DNA of 64,000 nt, taken from NCBI RefSeq assembly GCF_000428945.1, contig NZ_KE386822.1, positions 124,001 through 188,000 of the forward strand, in the 5' to 3' direction. The notes under the pieces were generated by a model. It made no database searches. It had not been told where the DNA came from and saw only the letters and a program-made list of their open reading frames with translations. The stretch's first letter is position 1, and every line of letters begins with the position of its first letter. The position numbers were made by a program, and so were the translations under genes. The DNA is from Hamadaea tsunoensis DSM 44101. Its GTDB lineage: Bacteria; Actinomycetota; Actinomycetes; Mycobacteriales; Micromonosporaceae. This document shows, piece by piece, positions 32,992-42,139 of the stretch.

Positions 32992-33414
32992 ATGGCGACG
33001 AACACCCTGAGTCCACCCGCTCAGCGGCTGCATTGGCTGATCAGCGGGTTCGTGGAGCGTACGCCGGGCGTGGCGCACGCGGCGGTCGTGTCGGCGGACG
33101 GGCTCCCGCTCGTCGCCGCCGACTCGATGATCCACGATCGGGCGCTCGAACTGGCGGCCATCACCGCCGGGGTGCACAGCATCGCGAAGGGGGCGGTGGA
33201 ACTCACCGGCTCCACCGACGTCACGCAGACGGTCGTCGAGATGGACCGGGCCTACCTGGTCATCATGTCGATCAGCGAGACGGCGGTGCTCGCGGTGCTC
33301 GCGGACCGGACGGCCGACCTCGGCGTCATCGGATTCGAGATGGTACGCCTCGTCAAGGCCGCCGGGGACATGCTCACACCGGCGCTGCGCGCCGAACTGC
33401 ACGCCGGCTGGTGA
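32992..33414 (+). CDS. Roadblock/LC7 domain protein (CvnB-like)
   Basis: A 140-residue single roadblock/LC7 domain: HWLISGFVERTPGVAHAAVVSADGLPL, AAITAGVHSIAKG, and YLVIMSISETAVLAVLA. In conservons (Cvn A-D) such proteins pair with a kinase-like A protein and regulate a small GTPase (CvnD). Here the partner ATPase gene is 70 bases upstream; the DUF742 and GTPase genes are absent and a family A palindrome follows. It may work with a GTPase encoded elsewhere. Confidence 0.85.
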   Translation: MATNTLSPPAQRLHWLISGFVERTPGVAHAAVVSADGLPLVAADSMIHDRALELAAITAGVHSIAKGAVELTGSTDVTQTVVEMDRAYLVIMSISETAVLAVLADRTADLGVIGFEMVRLVKAAGDMLTPALRAELHAGW

Positions 33415-33450
33415 CCCACCGGTCCCAGCCCCGACCGGGCACCGCCCGCC

Positions 33451-33540
33451 AACCCAAGATCCCGCTCGGATCAGGGAAATCACCCGAATCTTGGACCATG
33501 ATTCGGGTGGTAACCGTGATCCCAGCGGGATCTTGGGGTT
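33451..33540. repeat. Palindromic repeat family A, copy 2
   Basis: A 90-base palindrome between two convergent genes. Outer arms are AACCCAAGATCCCGCT and AGCGGGATCTTGGGGTT; the inner core is AATCACCCGAATCTTGGACC with its complement. It is the longest copy of the family (others at 21520 and 60251) and could act as a terminator of both genes. Confidence 0.85.
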
Positions 33541-33561
33541 CGCGGGCGAGACTGGCGGCAG

Positions 33562-34800
33562 TCAGGTGGTGGGGACCGCGGCGAGGTCGGCGCGCAGGAT
33601 GGCCGCGCGCGCGGCCGTGATGTCGCCGGCGGTGACTCCGGCGTCCACCCGCTTGCCGAAGTTCTTCAGCTTCGGGTCGAGCTTCTTGCCCAGCCGGGCG
33701 TCGGTGAGCAGATCGGCCGCGGCGGAGTCGAGCCGCGCCCCGAGCTTCGTCTCGATCTCGGCGGTGTCGCGGCCCGCGGTCACGTCGGCCCGCAGCTTCG
33801 TCAACGCGGCCAGCACGGTATCGGTCGCGGGCGAGGACGCTGTGGCAGCCGGCGACGCGGAAACGGAACCGGAGTGCCCCGGGGTGGGACCGCCGGCGCC
33901 GCCGGGCGTACCGGCGATGGTGGCGGGCTGCGAGGGGATCAGGGTCGTACCGGTCGGCCGCGCGGCAGCGGCGGGCACGGGCGACGGTCGCCCGGTCTCG
34001 GTGCCCGCGGTGTCGGCCGTGTTCAGCGCCGGTACGCCCGCGCCGGTGAGCTCGCCGACGCCGGCGGTGACGGCCGCGCCCAGGAAGGCGGCCCCGACCA
34101 GCGCCAGCCGTCGCCGTACGCGGCCCGGCCCGGCCGGCGGCGTGCCCGCCAGCTTGGTCAGCGCCGCGGCGAAGGCATCCATGGTCAGTGCGCCCGATAG
34201 GGCGTCTCCGCAGACCCGGACGAGTGACGGTGCCGCCTCGGTCGAAGCCAGGATCAGGTCCGCGAGCGCCCCGGTGTCGGCACAGGGCGCGGCGGGCTCC
34301 TCGGCGACGAGGTGGCGGGTGCCCACCAGCCCGACGAGAACCGGGCCCGTCGGCGTCAGCAGCACCGAGGAGGGGCACACCTCGCCGTGGGTCAGGTTCC
34401 GGCGGTGCATCTCGGCGAGCCCGCCGGCCAGTCCGGCGCCGATCCGGATCGCCTCCGGCTCGGGCAGCCGGCCCCGCACGAGCCGGTCGGCCAGCGGCGT
34501 ACCGTCGATGCGGGCCATGACGAGATAGGGGACCGGTTCACCGCCGGGCGCGTACGCGTCGCCGACGTCGTGCACCGGGACGAGATGGGGATGGCCGAGG
34601 CGGGCCGCCGTCCGGGCCCGGGACCGCAGTGTCCGCAGTCCACCGTGGTCGGTCGCGGGCAGCGCGAAGAACTTGACGGCGACCGGCCGGCCGAGCACGT
34701 CGTCGAGCGCCGCCCACGTCTGGGCCGCCGGTGACGCGGCCATCCGCGCCACCAGCAGGTACCGGCCGGCCACCGGCGTACCGGCGGCGAATCCGAGCAT
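33562..34800 (-). CDS. Kinase-like protein lacking catalytic residues (pseudokinase) with membrane anchor
   Basis: 412 residues. An N-terminal Ser/Thr-kinase fold (about 10-225) keeps the ATP-lysine (VAVKF, Lys43) but the catalytic loop, normally H-R-D-x-K-P-x-N, reads HGEVCPSS (residues 138-145), and the DFG is replaced by VGLVG. A membrane span (about 232-252) follows and a Thr/Ser/Pro/Gly-rich exposed region ends in a helical segment. It would not phosphorylate; a scaffold or ligand-sensing role is likely. It is the last gene in the reverse cluster with MoxR, DUF58 and transglutaminase-like proteins, 21 bases after the latter. Confidence 0.8.
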   Translation of the reverse strand: MLGFAAGTPVAGRYLLVARMAASPAAQTWAALDDVLGRPVAVKFFALPATDHGGLRTLRSRARTAARLGHPHLVPVHDVGDAYAPGGEPVPYLVMARIDGTPLADRLVRGRLPEPEAIRIGAGLAGGLAEMHRRNLTHGEVCPSSVLLTPTGPVLVGLVGTRHLVAEEPAAPCADTGALADLILASTEAAPSLVRVCGDALSGALTMDAFAAALTKLAGTPPAGPGRVRRRLALVGAAFLGAAVTAGVGELTGAGVPALNTADTAGTETGRPSPVPAAAARPTGTTLIPSQPATIAGTPGGAGGPTPGHSGSVSASPAATASSPATDTVLAALTKLRADVTAGRDTAEIETKLGARLDSAAADLLTDARLGKKLDPKLKNFGKRVDAGVTAGDITAARAAILRADLAAVPTT

Positions 34801-34821
34801 GCGACGAAGCCTAGGGCATCC

Positions 34822-37101
34822 TCAGCGCTCGCGCCGCTGGCGGTTCCAACGCAGTGGGCCCGGGTGCAGCGCCCAGACGATCCGCCGCCACCATGACCGG
34901 CGCGACCTCAGCTCGGCCACGTACGCGTGGGCGGCGGCCCTCGCCCGTTCGGCGTCCCCGGCGGCGGTGACGGCCGCCCCGAACTCGGCCGCGTTGACCA
35001 TCGTGGCCAGGTCGTCGAGGGGCGGAGCGGGCAGGCGTACGTGGCGGGCTCCGGCGGCGGCCGTCGCGGCCTCCCGGGCGTGTTCGGCGACCTCGGCGGC
35101 CGAGAGGTGCTCGGGAGCCGGCCGCCCCGCGAGGCGCAGCGCGTCGCCGACCTCCAGCCAGGCCCCGTTCACCCACGCGCCCGGCGGCCCTTCGAAACGG
35201 CGGCGGCGCAGCGCGCTTCGTCCGATGAGGACGATCAGGATCAGTCCCACCAGGATCAGCACGAGCAGGCCGCCCGAACCGGCCGCGACGACCGGCAGGG
35301 CCAGCCCGGCGGCGGCGCTGGCGGAGGCCGCGTGCGAGGCGCCCGAGGCGGCCGCGACCGGCGACTCCGTCGGCAGCGCCTGCTGCTCCGGCGGCTCGCT
35401 CGACGGCGGCGGCTTGGGTTTGTACTGGTCCTCCAGCGGCTCGGCCTGCTGGCCCGGGTGCGGCAGCGGGTCGAACGGCACCCAGCCCACTCCGGCGAAG
35501 AGCACCTCCGGCCAGGCCGAAGCGTCCGAAGCCAGCACCGGATGCGTACCCTGCCGGCCGTGGAAGCCGACGACGACCCGCGACGGCAGGCCCGTCATCC
35601 GGGCGAGAACGGCGAACGAGGCGGCGAATTGTTCGGCCGTTCCCTTGAACCCGCCGCCGTTGCCGTTGAGCGCGCCGAACAGGAAGAAGTCCAGGTTCGG
35701 CAGCGCGTGCCCGCTCGGCGCGTTCGCGTCCAGCGTGTAGTGGGTCGCGAGGAACTGCTCGATCGCCAGGGCGCGGGCGTATGCGGTGCCGTTGTCGGTG
35801 GTCAGCTGCTGGGCGAGCTGCTGCATCCGCTGCGGCAGCGTGCCCGAGCCGATGGACAGGTAGCGGCTGACCGAAGGGCCCGTCGGCACGTCGGCCATCG
35901 GCATCGTGTTGTCGTCGGGCTCGCTCGACTGCGAGGTCACGTCGTAGCTCAGGCCCGGCCGCAATCCGTCCGGCAGCATGAGCGTGCCGCTGTCGGTGTC
36001 GATGTCCACGCGTACGCCGTCGACGTGGCGAGCGGTCGCGACGGCGGGCAGGAGCTTGCCGGTGAGGCCGGCCACGGTGATCTTCTGGGTGACGGTGCTC
36101 GCGGTGCCCGGCGCGACGGCCGCGTCGGCGGCGGCCGGGGGCGGGGCCGGCGGCGACGGCAGCGTACGCGCGGCCGGCCGGTAGGAGCCCGAGACGTGCC
36201 AGGTGACGCCGTCGTAGTCGGTGAGGACGGCGAGCCGGATGACCTCGTCGGCCGACAGCGTGGTGTCGAGCAGGTGCTCGGTGGGGTTGACCGCCCAGCC
36301 GGACAGGCGGATCAGCGGGTTCTGGTCGAGCGCGTCCAGCGACGGCGGCGACACGTACGCGCGCGGGTTGACCGGCTGCCGGCCGACGCCCCCGGCGAGA
36401 CCCGGCCCGGCCAGGGCGGTGAGGCCGACGATGACGGCGACCCCGGCCAGGGCCGCGACGGCCGCACGGACCTGCAGCGAGCGGCGGGTCCGCACGTCGA
36501 TCTCGGCGCCGGGGGCTGCGTTGACCGGGCGGCGGCGGGAGCTCTGGCCGGTCGCGGCGAGCGCGGTGACGGCGAGCGCGGCGAACGCGAGGCTCGGCCA
36601 GACGCTCGCCCGGTGCGGGCCGACCAGGAACAGCGCCGCTCCATAGAGGACGGTCGGCAGCCCGAGGCCCAGCAGCGTACGCCGGGCGCGGCCGGCCAGC
36701 TCGGTGACGCCGAGGCCGGTCAGCCAGGCGGCGATCACGGGTATGGCCACGGTGTCGGGCTGCGGCTCGATCGGCACGAGTGCCGTGAGCAGCCGCGGTA
36801 CGCCGTTGGCCAGCGCGTCGGCGGCGATGTCGGCCAGGCTGCCGGTGATCCCGGCGTTCTCGGCCGTCAGGTGGACGCAGAACGCGAGGTAGCCGCCGAG
36901 CCCGAGGACCGACAGCGGGGCGGCCGACCAGCCGGGCAGCGGCCGGGTGAGCAGGCCGAGCAGGACGCTGCCGGCCGCGGCCCCGGCGAACAGCTCGAAC
37001 AGCAGGGGATCGGAGTAGATCTCGCCCAGCGTCCGGCCCGCGATGACGATCATGCCGCCGAGCAGGAGAGGAACGAGCGCTGCCCGAAGCAGACGGGTCA
37101 T
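34822..37101 (-). CDS. TgpA-like transglutaminase-fold protein with substituted active site
   Basis: 759 residues. N-terminal part with about seven membrane spans (TgpA/DUF3488 style), then a transglutaminase-like core outside the membrane and a last span near 640 with a cytoplasmic tail. In the core, the segment that should carry the nucleophilic Cys reads GTAEQFAASFAVLAR with Ala489, and the expected His reads DASAWPEV with Ser528; the Asp in FDP (544) remains. So this member is probably non-catalytic. It is coupled to DUF58 (4-base gap) and MoxR. Similar intact proteins in actinobacteria act on envelope peptides. Confidence 0.85.
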   Translation of the reverse strand: MTRLLRAALVPLLLGGMIVIAGRTLGEIYSDPLLFELFAGAAAGSVLLGLLTRPLPGWSAAPLSVLGLGGYLAFCVHLTAENAGITGSLADIAADALANGVPRLLTALVPIEPQPDTVAIPVIAAWLTGLGVTELAGRARRTLLGLGLPTVLYGAALFLVGPHRASVWPSLAFAALAVTALAATGQSSRRRPVNAAPGAEIDVRTRRSLQVRAAVAALAGVAVIVGLTALAGPGLAGGVGRQPVNPRAYVSPPSLDALDQNPLIRLSGWAVNPTEHLLDTTLSADEVIRLAVLTDYDGVTWHVSGSYRPAARTLPSPPAPPPAAADAAVAPGTASTVTQKITVAGLTGKLLPAVATARHVDGVRVDIDTDSGTLMLPDGLRPGLSYDVTSQSSEPDDNTMPMADVPTGPSVSRYLSIGSGTLPQRMQQLAQQLTTDNGTAYARALAIEQFLATHYTLDANAPSGHALPNLDFFLFGALNGNGGGFKGTAEQFAASFAVLARMTGLPSRVVVGFHGRQGTHPVLASDASAWPEVLFAGVGWVPFDPLPHPGQQAEPLEDQYKPKPPPSSEPPEQQALPTESPVAAASGASHAASASAAAGLALPVVAAGSGGLLVLILVGLILIVLIGRSALRRRRFEGPPGAWVNGAWLEVGDALRLAGRPAPEHLSAAEVAEHAREAATAAAGARHVRLPAPPLDDLATMVNAAEFGAAVTAAGDAERARAAAHAYVAELRSRRSWWRRIVWALHPGPLRWNRQRRER

Positions 37102-37105
37102 GCGG

Positions 37106-38314
37106 TCACCATCGGCCTACTCCGTCCCACTCCGCCGCGAAATCGGGGCCGTCCTCGGCGCGCAGCATCAGCATCCCGGCCCCGCCGGTCTGGCCCTCGC
37201 CCGGTTCGAACGGGCCGAGGACGCCGGCGACCACGCTCGGGAACGCCCCTTGCAGGGCGCTGATCACGCCGAGATCGGTGAGCCCGCGCAGGCCCGTGAG
37301 GTAGACCAGGGTGTCGCCGGGCCGGTGCTGGCGCAGCCGGTTGGCCGCCTCGACCAGGATCTCGCCGCCGCCGTCCGGCCGCAGCACGGCCTCGGCCAGG
37401 GTGTCGAGATGCGCCTGGGCGCTGCCCCGCTGGTGGGCCACGGCCGCCCCGCCGACCGTGTGCAGCACGACCGGCAGGTCCTCGCGGACGGCGGCGGCGA
37501 TCACGGACGCGGCCGACTCGCAGGCCGACTCGAACGCCGCCACCTCGCCGCCCGGCGACTCGGGCGCCGGATAGGAGGCGGCCCGGTCGTCGAGCAGTAC
37601 CACGATCCGGGGCAGGCTGGTGTCGAGATGCTCGCGCACCATCAGCTCGCCGACCTTCGCGCTCGTACGCCAGTGCACGTGCCGCAGCTCGTCGCCGATC
37701 ACGTACTCGCGCAGGGTGTCGAAGGTGATGCTGCCGTGCGGTACGCGGTCCACCCGGCCGTCCATGCTGCGGGTGACGCCGGCCGGGACGGCCTGCATGG
37801 GGTGGATACGCGGATGCACCCAGATCCGGGCCACGCCGCCGTGGTCGCGGGCGAACGAGATCAGGCCGAGCGGATCGCGCCGGTTCACCCGCAACGGTCC
37901 GACCTGGACGACGCCGCGCCGCCGGGTCGGGACCGCGTACGCGACGTCGGTCGTGGTGCCGGCCCGCAACCGCAGGACGGGAACGGGGACCACCGCGGCG
38001 TCGGCCAGGCCGTCGAGGTCCACCCGGCCGCAGACGTCCTCGGCGATCATGCTGGCGGCGAGGAAGCGGCTGGCGTTGCGGACCGACAGGGTGACCCGGC
38101 TGCCGTCGCCCCGGCCGACGCGGTCCGGATCGGCCGTCCGGTTCACGTCCAGCTTCGGCCGCCACAGGCCGTAGGTCAGGGCGAAGACGACCGCGATCAC
38201 GGCGGACGTACCGAGAACGGCCAGCTCGGGATAGCCGAAGACGAAAGCGGCGCCGGTCAGCAGCAGGCCGCCGGCGCCGAGTCCGGCGCCGCGCAGGGTG
38301 ATCGGCGCGGTCAT
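37106..38314 (-). CDS. DUF58 domain protein
   Basis: 402 residues. Two N-terminal membrane spans (about 10-50), then a DUF58 domain with the core segments REYVIGDELRHVHWRTSAKVGELMVREH and a vWA-like ending. The hallmark segment R-E-Y-x-x-G-D-x-x-R-x-x-H-W is complete. Its ATG (38314) overlaps the MoxR stop (ATGA). In the MoxR-DUF58-TgpA trio the ATPase is thought to remodel or activate partner proteins; by genome context it belongs to the same envelope module. Confidence 0.88.
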   Translation of the reverse strand: MTAPITLRGAGLGAGGLLLTGAAFVFGYPELAVLGTSAVIAVVFALTYGLWRPKLDVNRTADPDRVGRGDGSRVTLSVRNASRFLAASMIAEDVCGRVDLDGLADAAVVPVPVLRLRAGTTTDVAYAVPTRRRGVVQVGPLRVNRRDPLGLISFARDHGGVARIWVHPRIHPMQAVPAGVTRSMDGRVDRVPHGSITFDTLREYVIGDELRHVHWRTSAKVGELMVREHLDTSLPRIVVLLDDRAASYPAPESPGGEVAAFESACESAASVIAAAVREDLPVVLHTVGGAAVAHQRGSAQAHLDTLAEAVLRPDGGGEILVEAANRLRQHRPGDTLVYLTGLRGLTDLGVISALQGAFPSVVAGVLGPFEPGEGQTGGAGMLMLRAEDGPDFAAEWDGVGRW

Positions 38315-39303
38315 CGGGGCCGCGTGTCCGCCTGCCCCGGCAACGGCACCGGAACGGCCTCCATCGCGTCGTGCAGCACCTCGATCGCGGTGACCCCGCG
38401 CAGCTGCGCGTCCGGGGTCAGCAGGACACGATGGGCGAACACCGGCTCCAGCAGCGCCTTCATGTCCTCGGGGAGGACGAAGCCACGGCCCTCGGTCAGC
38501 GCGTACGCCGCGGCGGCCCGGGTCAGCGCGATGACGCCGCGGGGACTCACACCGACGCGCACGTGCTTGTGTTCCCGGGTCGCGGTCGCCAGCCGCACCG
38601 CGTACGCGTACAGGGCGTCGGCGATGTGCGCCCGCTGCGCGAGCCGGACCGCCTCCGCGACGGTGTCGGTCGAGCAGACGGGTTCGATGGCCTCCGGCGA
38701 GCGGATGGTCGCCCCGCGCAGCACCTCGATCTCGACGGCCTCGCTGGGATAGCCCATCGACAGTTTCATCAGGAACCGGTCGAGCTGCGCCTCCGGCAGC
38801 CGGTAGGTGCCGTCCATCTCGACCGGGTTCTGCGTGGCCACCACCAGGAACGGCCGCGGCACGCCATGGCGTACGCCGTCGACGGTGACCGTGCGCTCCT
38901 CCATGACCTCCAGCAGCGCCGACTGGGTCTTCGGCGAGGCCCGGTTGATCTCGTCGGCGATGACGATGTTGGCGAAGATCGGGCCCGGGTGGAACTCGAA
39001 GCCCCGGTTCGCCTGGTTGAAGATCGTCACACCGGTGACGTCCGAGGGCAGCAGGTCGGGGGTGAACTGCACCCGTCGCCACTGCCCCTGGACGCTCGCG
39101 GCCATCGCCCGGGCCAGCGTGGTCTTGCCGACCCCGGGCACGTCCTCGAGCAGGACGTGCCCCTGGGCGAACAGGCAGACCAGCCCCAGCCGCACCGTCT
39201 CGGGCTTGCCGAGGACGATCTTGCCGACCGCGCCGGCCAGCCTGGCCGACAACTCGGCGAAGGCGGCGACCTGCGCGGGGGTCAGCGGCTGCGGTTGGCT
39301 CAC
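38311..39303 (-). CDS. MoxR family AAA+ ATPase
   Basis: A 330-residue ATPase of the MoxR subgroup: Walker A DVPGVGKTT, Walker B VIADEINRASPKTQ, sensor ATQNPVEMDGTY, and arginine-finger LPEAQLDRFLM. GTG 39303 is 37 bases from the previous gene. Its stop overlaps the DUF58 start. It would act as a chaperone on the von Willebrand-like DUF58 protein. Confidence 0.9.
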   Translation of the reverse strand: MSQPQPLTPAQVAAFAELSARLAGAVGKIVLGKPETVRLGLVCLFAQGHVLLEDVPGVGKTTLARAMAASVQGQWRRVQFTPDLLPSDVTGVTIFNQANRGFEFHPGPIFANIVIADEINRASPKTQSALLEVMEERTVTVDGVRHGVPRPFLVVATQNPVEMDGTYRLPEAQLDRFLMKLSMGYPSEAVEIEVLRGATIRSPEAIEPVCSTDTVAEAVRLAQRAHIADALYAYAVRLATATREHKHVRVGVSPRGVIALTRAAAAYALTEGRGFVLPEDMKALLEPVFAHRVLLTPDAQLRGVTAIEVLHDAMEAVPVPLPGQADTRPR

Positions 39304-39340
39304 GGTCGTTTCCCTTGCTCGGTGCGACTGGGGGGCGGGT

Positions 39341-41902
39341 TTAGAAGCAGTCCGGCAGCGAGCTCAGCTCGGCGTCGGACAGATCCGTGTACGCGAACGG
39401 CAGATAGTACGGGTCGCGCACCATCACCCAGTAGTTGCTCTTCTTGTTGTTGTTCTCGGTCGCCGAGTTGATCGTCACGCCGGTGTGCTTGCAGACCGCC
39501 GCGAGGCTCTGGCCGTCCGAGTGCGCGTTGCCGGCGTACGTGTTGTTCTGGTCGATGGTGCCACCGTGCGCCTTGTACTCCCACACACCCGTGCCGCAGC
39601 CGTTGCACTGTGAGGTGCCGGTGACGGCGCTGGTGCTCGCCGAACCGTTGGCCGAGTAGGAACCGGCCGCGTTGGAGACGTCCAGCGTCCACGAGAAGCC
39701 CGTGCCGGCCCGGTTCACGCTCACGGTCAGCTTGCTGCCGTTGGCGCAGGACGAGTCGGTCACCGACGCCTGCCCGGCCACGGTCAGCTTGCAGGTCGCG
39801 GCCTCGCCGGTGAACGTCGCCGTCACCGACACCGAGGACGCCGTCGAGCTCGCGTTCTCGGCACTGCGTACCGGGGCGGCGAGGGTCTTCGCGGTGGTCT
39901 TCGCGACCGCGCTGTCGCCCGCCTCGTTGACCGCCACGACCGAGACCGTCACGGTCTGCCCGTCGCCGAGCCCGTTCCAGGTCATCGACACGTCGGTGGT
40001 CTTCTTGGTGGTGCCGTTGATGGTCACGTCGTACTCGGTGATCGCCCGGCCGTTGTCCGAACCCGGCACCCAGCCGATCTTCACCGAGCCGGCCGCGCTG
40101 GTCACCGTCGAGGCCGTCAGGCTCTTCACCGCGTCCGGCTTCGTGAACGGCACGACCGTCTCGCTGAGCGGGGACGCCTTCGACGCGACGCCGATGTCGT
40201 TGACCGTGACGACGCTGAACGCGTACTGCGTGCCGTAGTCCAGGTCGCCGGCCTTGATGGTGAGGGTGGATCCGGACGCCGAACCGACCGGCTCCGTCGC
40301 GCCGTTGGAGCTGGCGGTCACCTCGTACCGGACGATCTTGTGGCCCTGCCCGTTGGCGCCGCTCCAGGTGACGACCACGGTGCCATCCGGCTTCGGGGTC
40401 GCGGTGACGGTCGCCGGCGGGTCGGGTGTCTCGAAGCTGGGCGTGACCGTGTTGCTCGTACGCTTCGGCCCCTCGCCCTTGCTGTTGACCGCCCACACGT
40501 CGAACGTGTACTGCGTGCCGTTGACCAGGCCGGTGACCACGAGCGACCGCTGGGCGGCGCCGACGGTGAAGGTCTGCCCGTTGCCGGTGACCATGTACTT
40601 GGTGATCGCCGCGCCGTTGCTGGTCGCCTTGCCCCAGGTGATGGTCGCCTGCGTGTTGCCCGCGACCGCCTTGAGGTTCTTGACCGCGCCGGGCTTGCCG
40701 ATGGTGGGCTTCGGCGGCGGGGGCGGCGGCAGCTTCGGCGGGTCGCCGCCGAGCACGTCGTCGGTGAACTTGTTGACGATCTTCACGTGGCCGTCGTCGT
40801 CGATCACCCGGGCGGTCGCGGCGTTGGGCGCGTTGACGAAGAGGCGGTTCTCCCGGACCTCCAGGTCGATCGAGCCCCGCGCCTCCTTGAAGTCGATCGT
40901 GTCGGTCAGCTTGCCGTCGTGGTCGAGCACGTAGACGACGCTGTTCGTCTCGTCGGCCACATAGAAGCGGCCCGCCCACGGCACGGCCGGCTTGAGCCGG
41001 GCGCCGTCGCCGGGGACCGTGAAGTCGTGCACGGTGTCGTTGCTGACGACGAACACGTGCCGGCCGTCGACGACCGTCACCGGGACGTCCGGCCCGGTCG
41101 TGCGCGTCGGCAGCGAACCGGAGCCGCCCTGCAGGTCGAGGCCGACCTGGTGCTGCTGGTCGTCGAGCACGGTGGTGAGCCGGCCGTTGGTGCGGTCGAG
41201 GACGGCGACGCCGGTGTCCAGCGTGGACACCGTCAGATCGTGGCTGCGGTCGGCCACCGCCACCGTCTTGACCAGGTTCGGGTTGCCGCCGCCGACGCCG
41301 CCGCTGGAGGGCATCGGACCGGCCGGCGTGATCGCGGCGACCGTGCCCTCGCTCGGCACGGCGATCCACAGCCGCCCCTTGCCGTCGAACGAGCCGCCGG
41401 TGATGCCGGCCGGGAAGTGCACGGGGTCGCCGACCGGGGCGAGCGTGGCCGGGTTGATCTGGCGGACCAGGCCCTGCGCCGGGTCGATGAGGAACGCGGC
41501 GTCGCCGTCGAGGGCGACGGTCACGCCGAGCCCGGAGGTGCTCGCCGCCGTGCCCGACGTCTGCAGCGTGGTCAGGTCGACCGCGCTGAGCTGGCCGGTG
41601 TTCACGTCGCGCAGCACCATGTAGCGGTCGCTCTGGCTCACCTGCATGGTGTGGCCGCTCGCGCCGGGCACCGCCATCCGGGTGTCGACCTTGCCGGTCA
41701 CCCCGTTGACCCTCGCCATCTCGCTCTTCAGCGAGCTCCACAGCCACGACTCGGAGTCGTAGCTGGCGGCCGCGTGATCCTTGGCGCCGAGGCCGAACCA
41801 TGTCAGTGCGATCCCGGCGATGAGCGCCAGCACCGTCACGATCGTGACGATGCCGCCCTTCGACCTGGCCTTGCGTCCGATGGCGCCCGGTGTGACCACC
41901 AT
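39341..41902 (-). CDS. Membrane-anchored protein with beta-propeller and three FN3 domains
   Basis: 853 residues. Start ATG 41902 (MVVTPGAIGRK) with GGAGGG 9 bases upstream; the longer reading to 42031 has no ribosome site. One membrane span (about 18-38), an exposed beta-propeller-like part (about 50-380: repeated G-x-L-W-I-A and D-x-x-G-x-x-x-x-V segments), a proline-rich linker PKLPPPPPPKP, three fibronectin type III domains (about 405-690), and a final Cys-containing domain. It opens the MoxR-DUF58 cluster and may bind ligand or scaffold outside the cell. Confidence 0.8.
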   Translation of the reverse strand: MVVTPGAIGRKARSKGGIVTIVTVLALIAGIALTWFGLGAKDHAAASYDSESWLWSSLKSEMARVNGVTGKVDTRMAVPGASGHTMQVSQSDRYMVLRDVNTGQLSAVDLTTLQTSGTAASTSGLGVTVALDGDAAFLIDPAQGLVRQINPATLAPVGDPVHFPAGITGGSFDGKGRLWIAVPSEGTVAAITPAGPMPSSGGVGGGNPNLVKTVAVADRSHDLTVSTLDTGVAVLDRTNGRLTTVLDDQQHQVGLDLQGGSGSLPTRTTGPDVPVTVVDGRHVFVVSNDTVHDFTVPGDGARLKPAVPWAGRFYVADETNSVVYVLDHDGKLTDTIDFKEARGSIDLEVRENRLFVNAPNAATARVIDDDGHVKIVNKFTDDVLGGDPPKLPPPPPPKPTIGKPGAVKNLKAVAGNTQATITWGKATSNGAAITKYMVTGNGQTFTVGAAQRSLVVTGLVNGTQYTFDVWAVNSKGEGPKRTSNTVTPSFETPDPPATVTATPKPDGTVVVTWSGANGQGHKIVRYEVTASSNGATEPVGSASGSTLTIKAGDLDYGTQYAFSVVTVNDIGVASKASPLSETVVPFTKPDAVKSLTASTVTSAAGSVKIGWVPGSDNGRAITEYDVTINGTTKKTTDVSMTWNGLGDGQTVTVSVVAVNEAGDSAVAKTTAKTLAAPVRSAENASSTASSVSVTATFTGEAATCKLTVAGQASVTDSSCANGSKLTVSVNRAGTGFSWTLDVSNAAGSYSANGSASTSAVTGTSQCNGCGTGVWEYKAHGGTIDQNNTYAGNAHSDGQSLAAVCKHTGVTINSATENNNKKSNYWVMVRDPYYLPFAYTDLSDAELSSLPDCF

Positions 41903-42139
41903 GGTTCGCCCTCCCCACCCCGTGCCGGACCATCGGCCCGGCGCGCTCGTCATGGCGCTGTGCCGCCCGTAGTTGGCTGTCGCCGAATCAGATGTCGCCG
42001 TGCGGTGCCGCCGTGGCGCGAAGCGCCTCACGGCCGGCGGCCGGGCCGTCAGGAGCGCTGCCCGGTACCGCCGAAGCCGCCGTCATCATAGGGCGCCGCT
42101 GTGACATCGAAAAGCCGCGTCGCCCCCGCTGTGGATAAG

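Noticed and set aside
39341-42031. Longer start (42031) for the FN3/propeller protein
   Set aside because: GGAGGG before ATG 41902 and a short cytoplasmic tail before the membrane span fit better.
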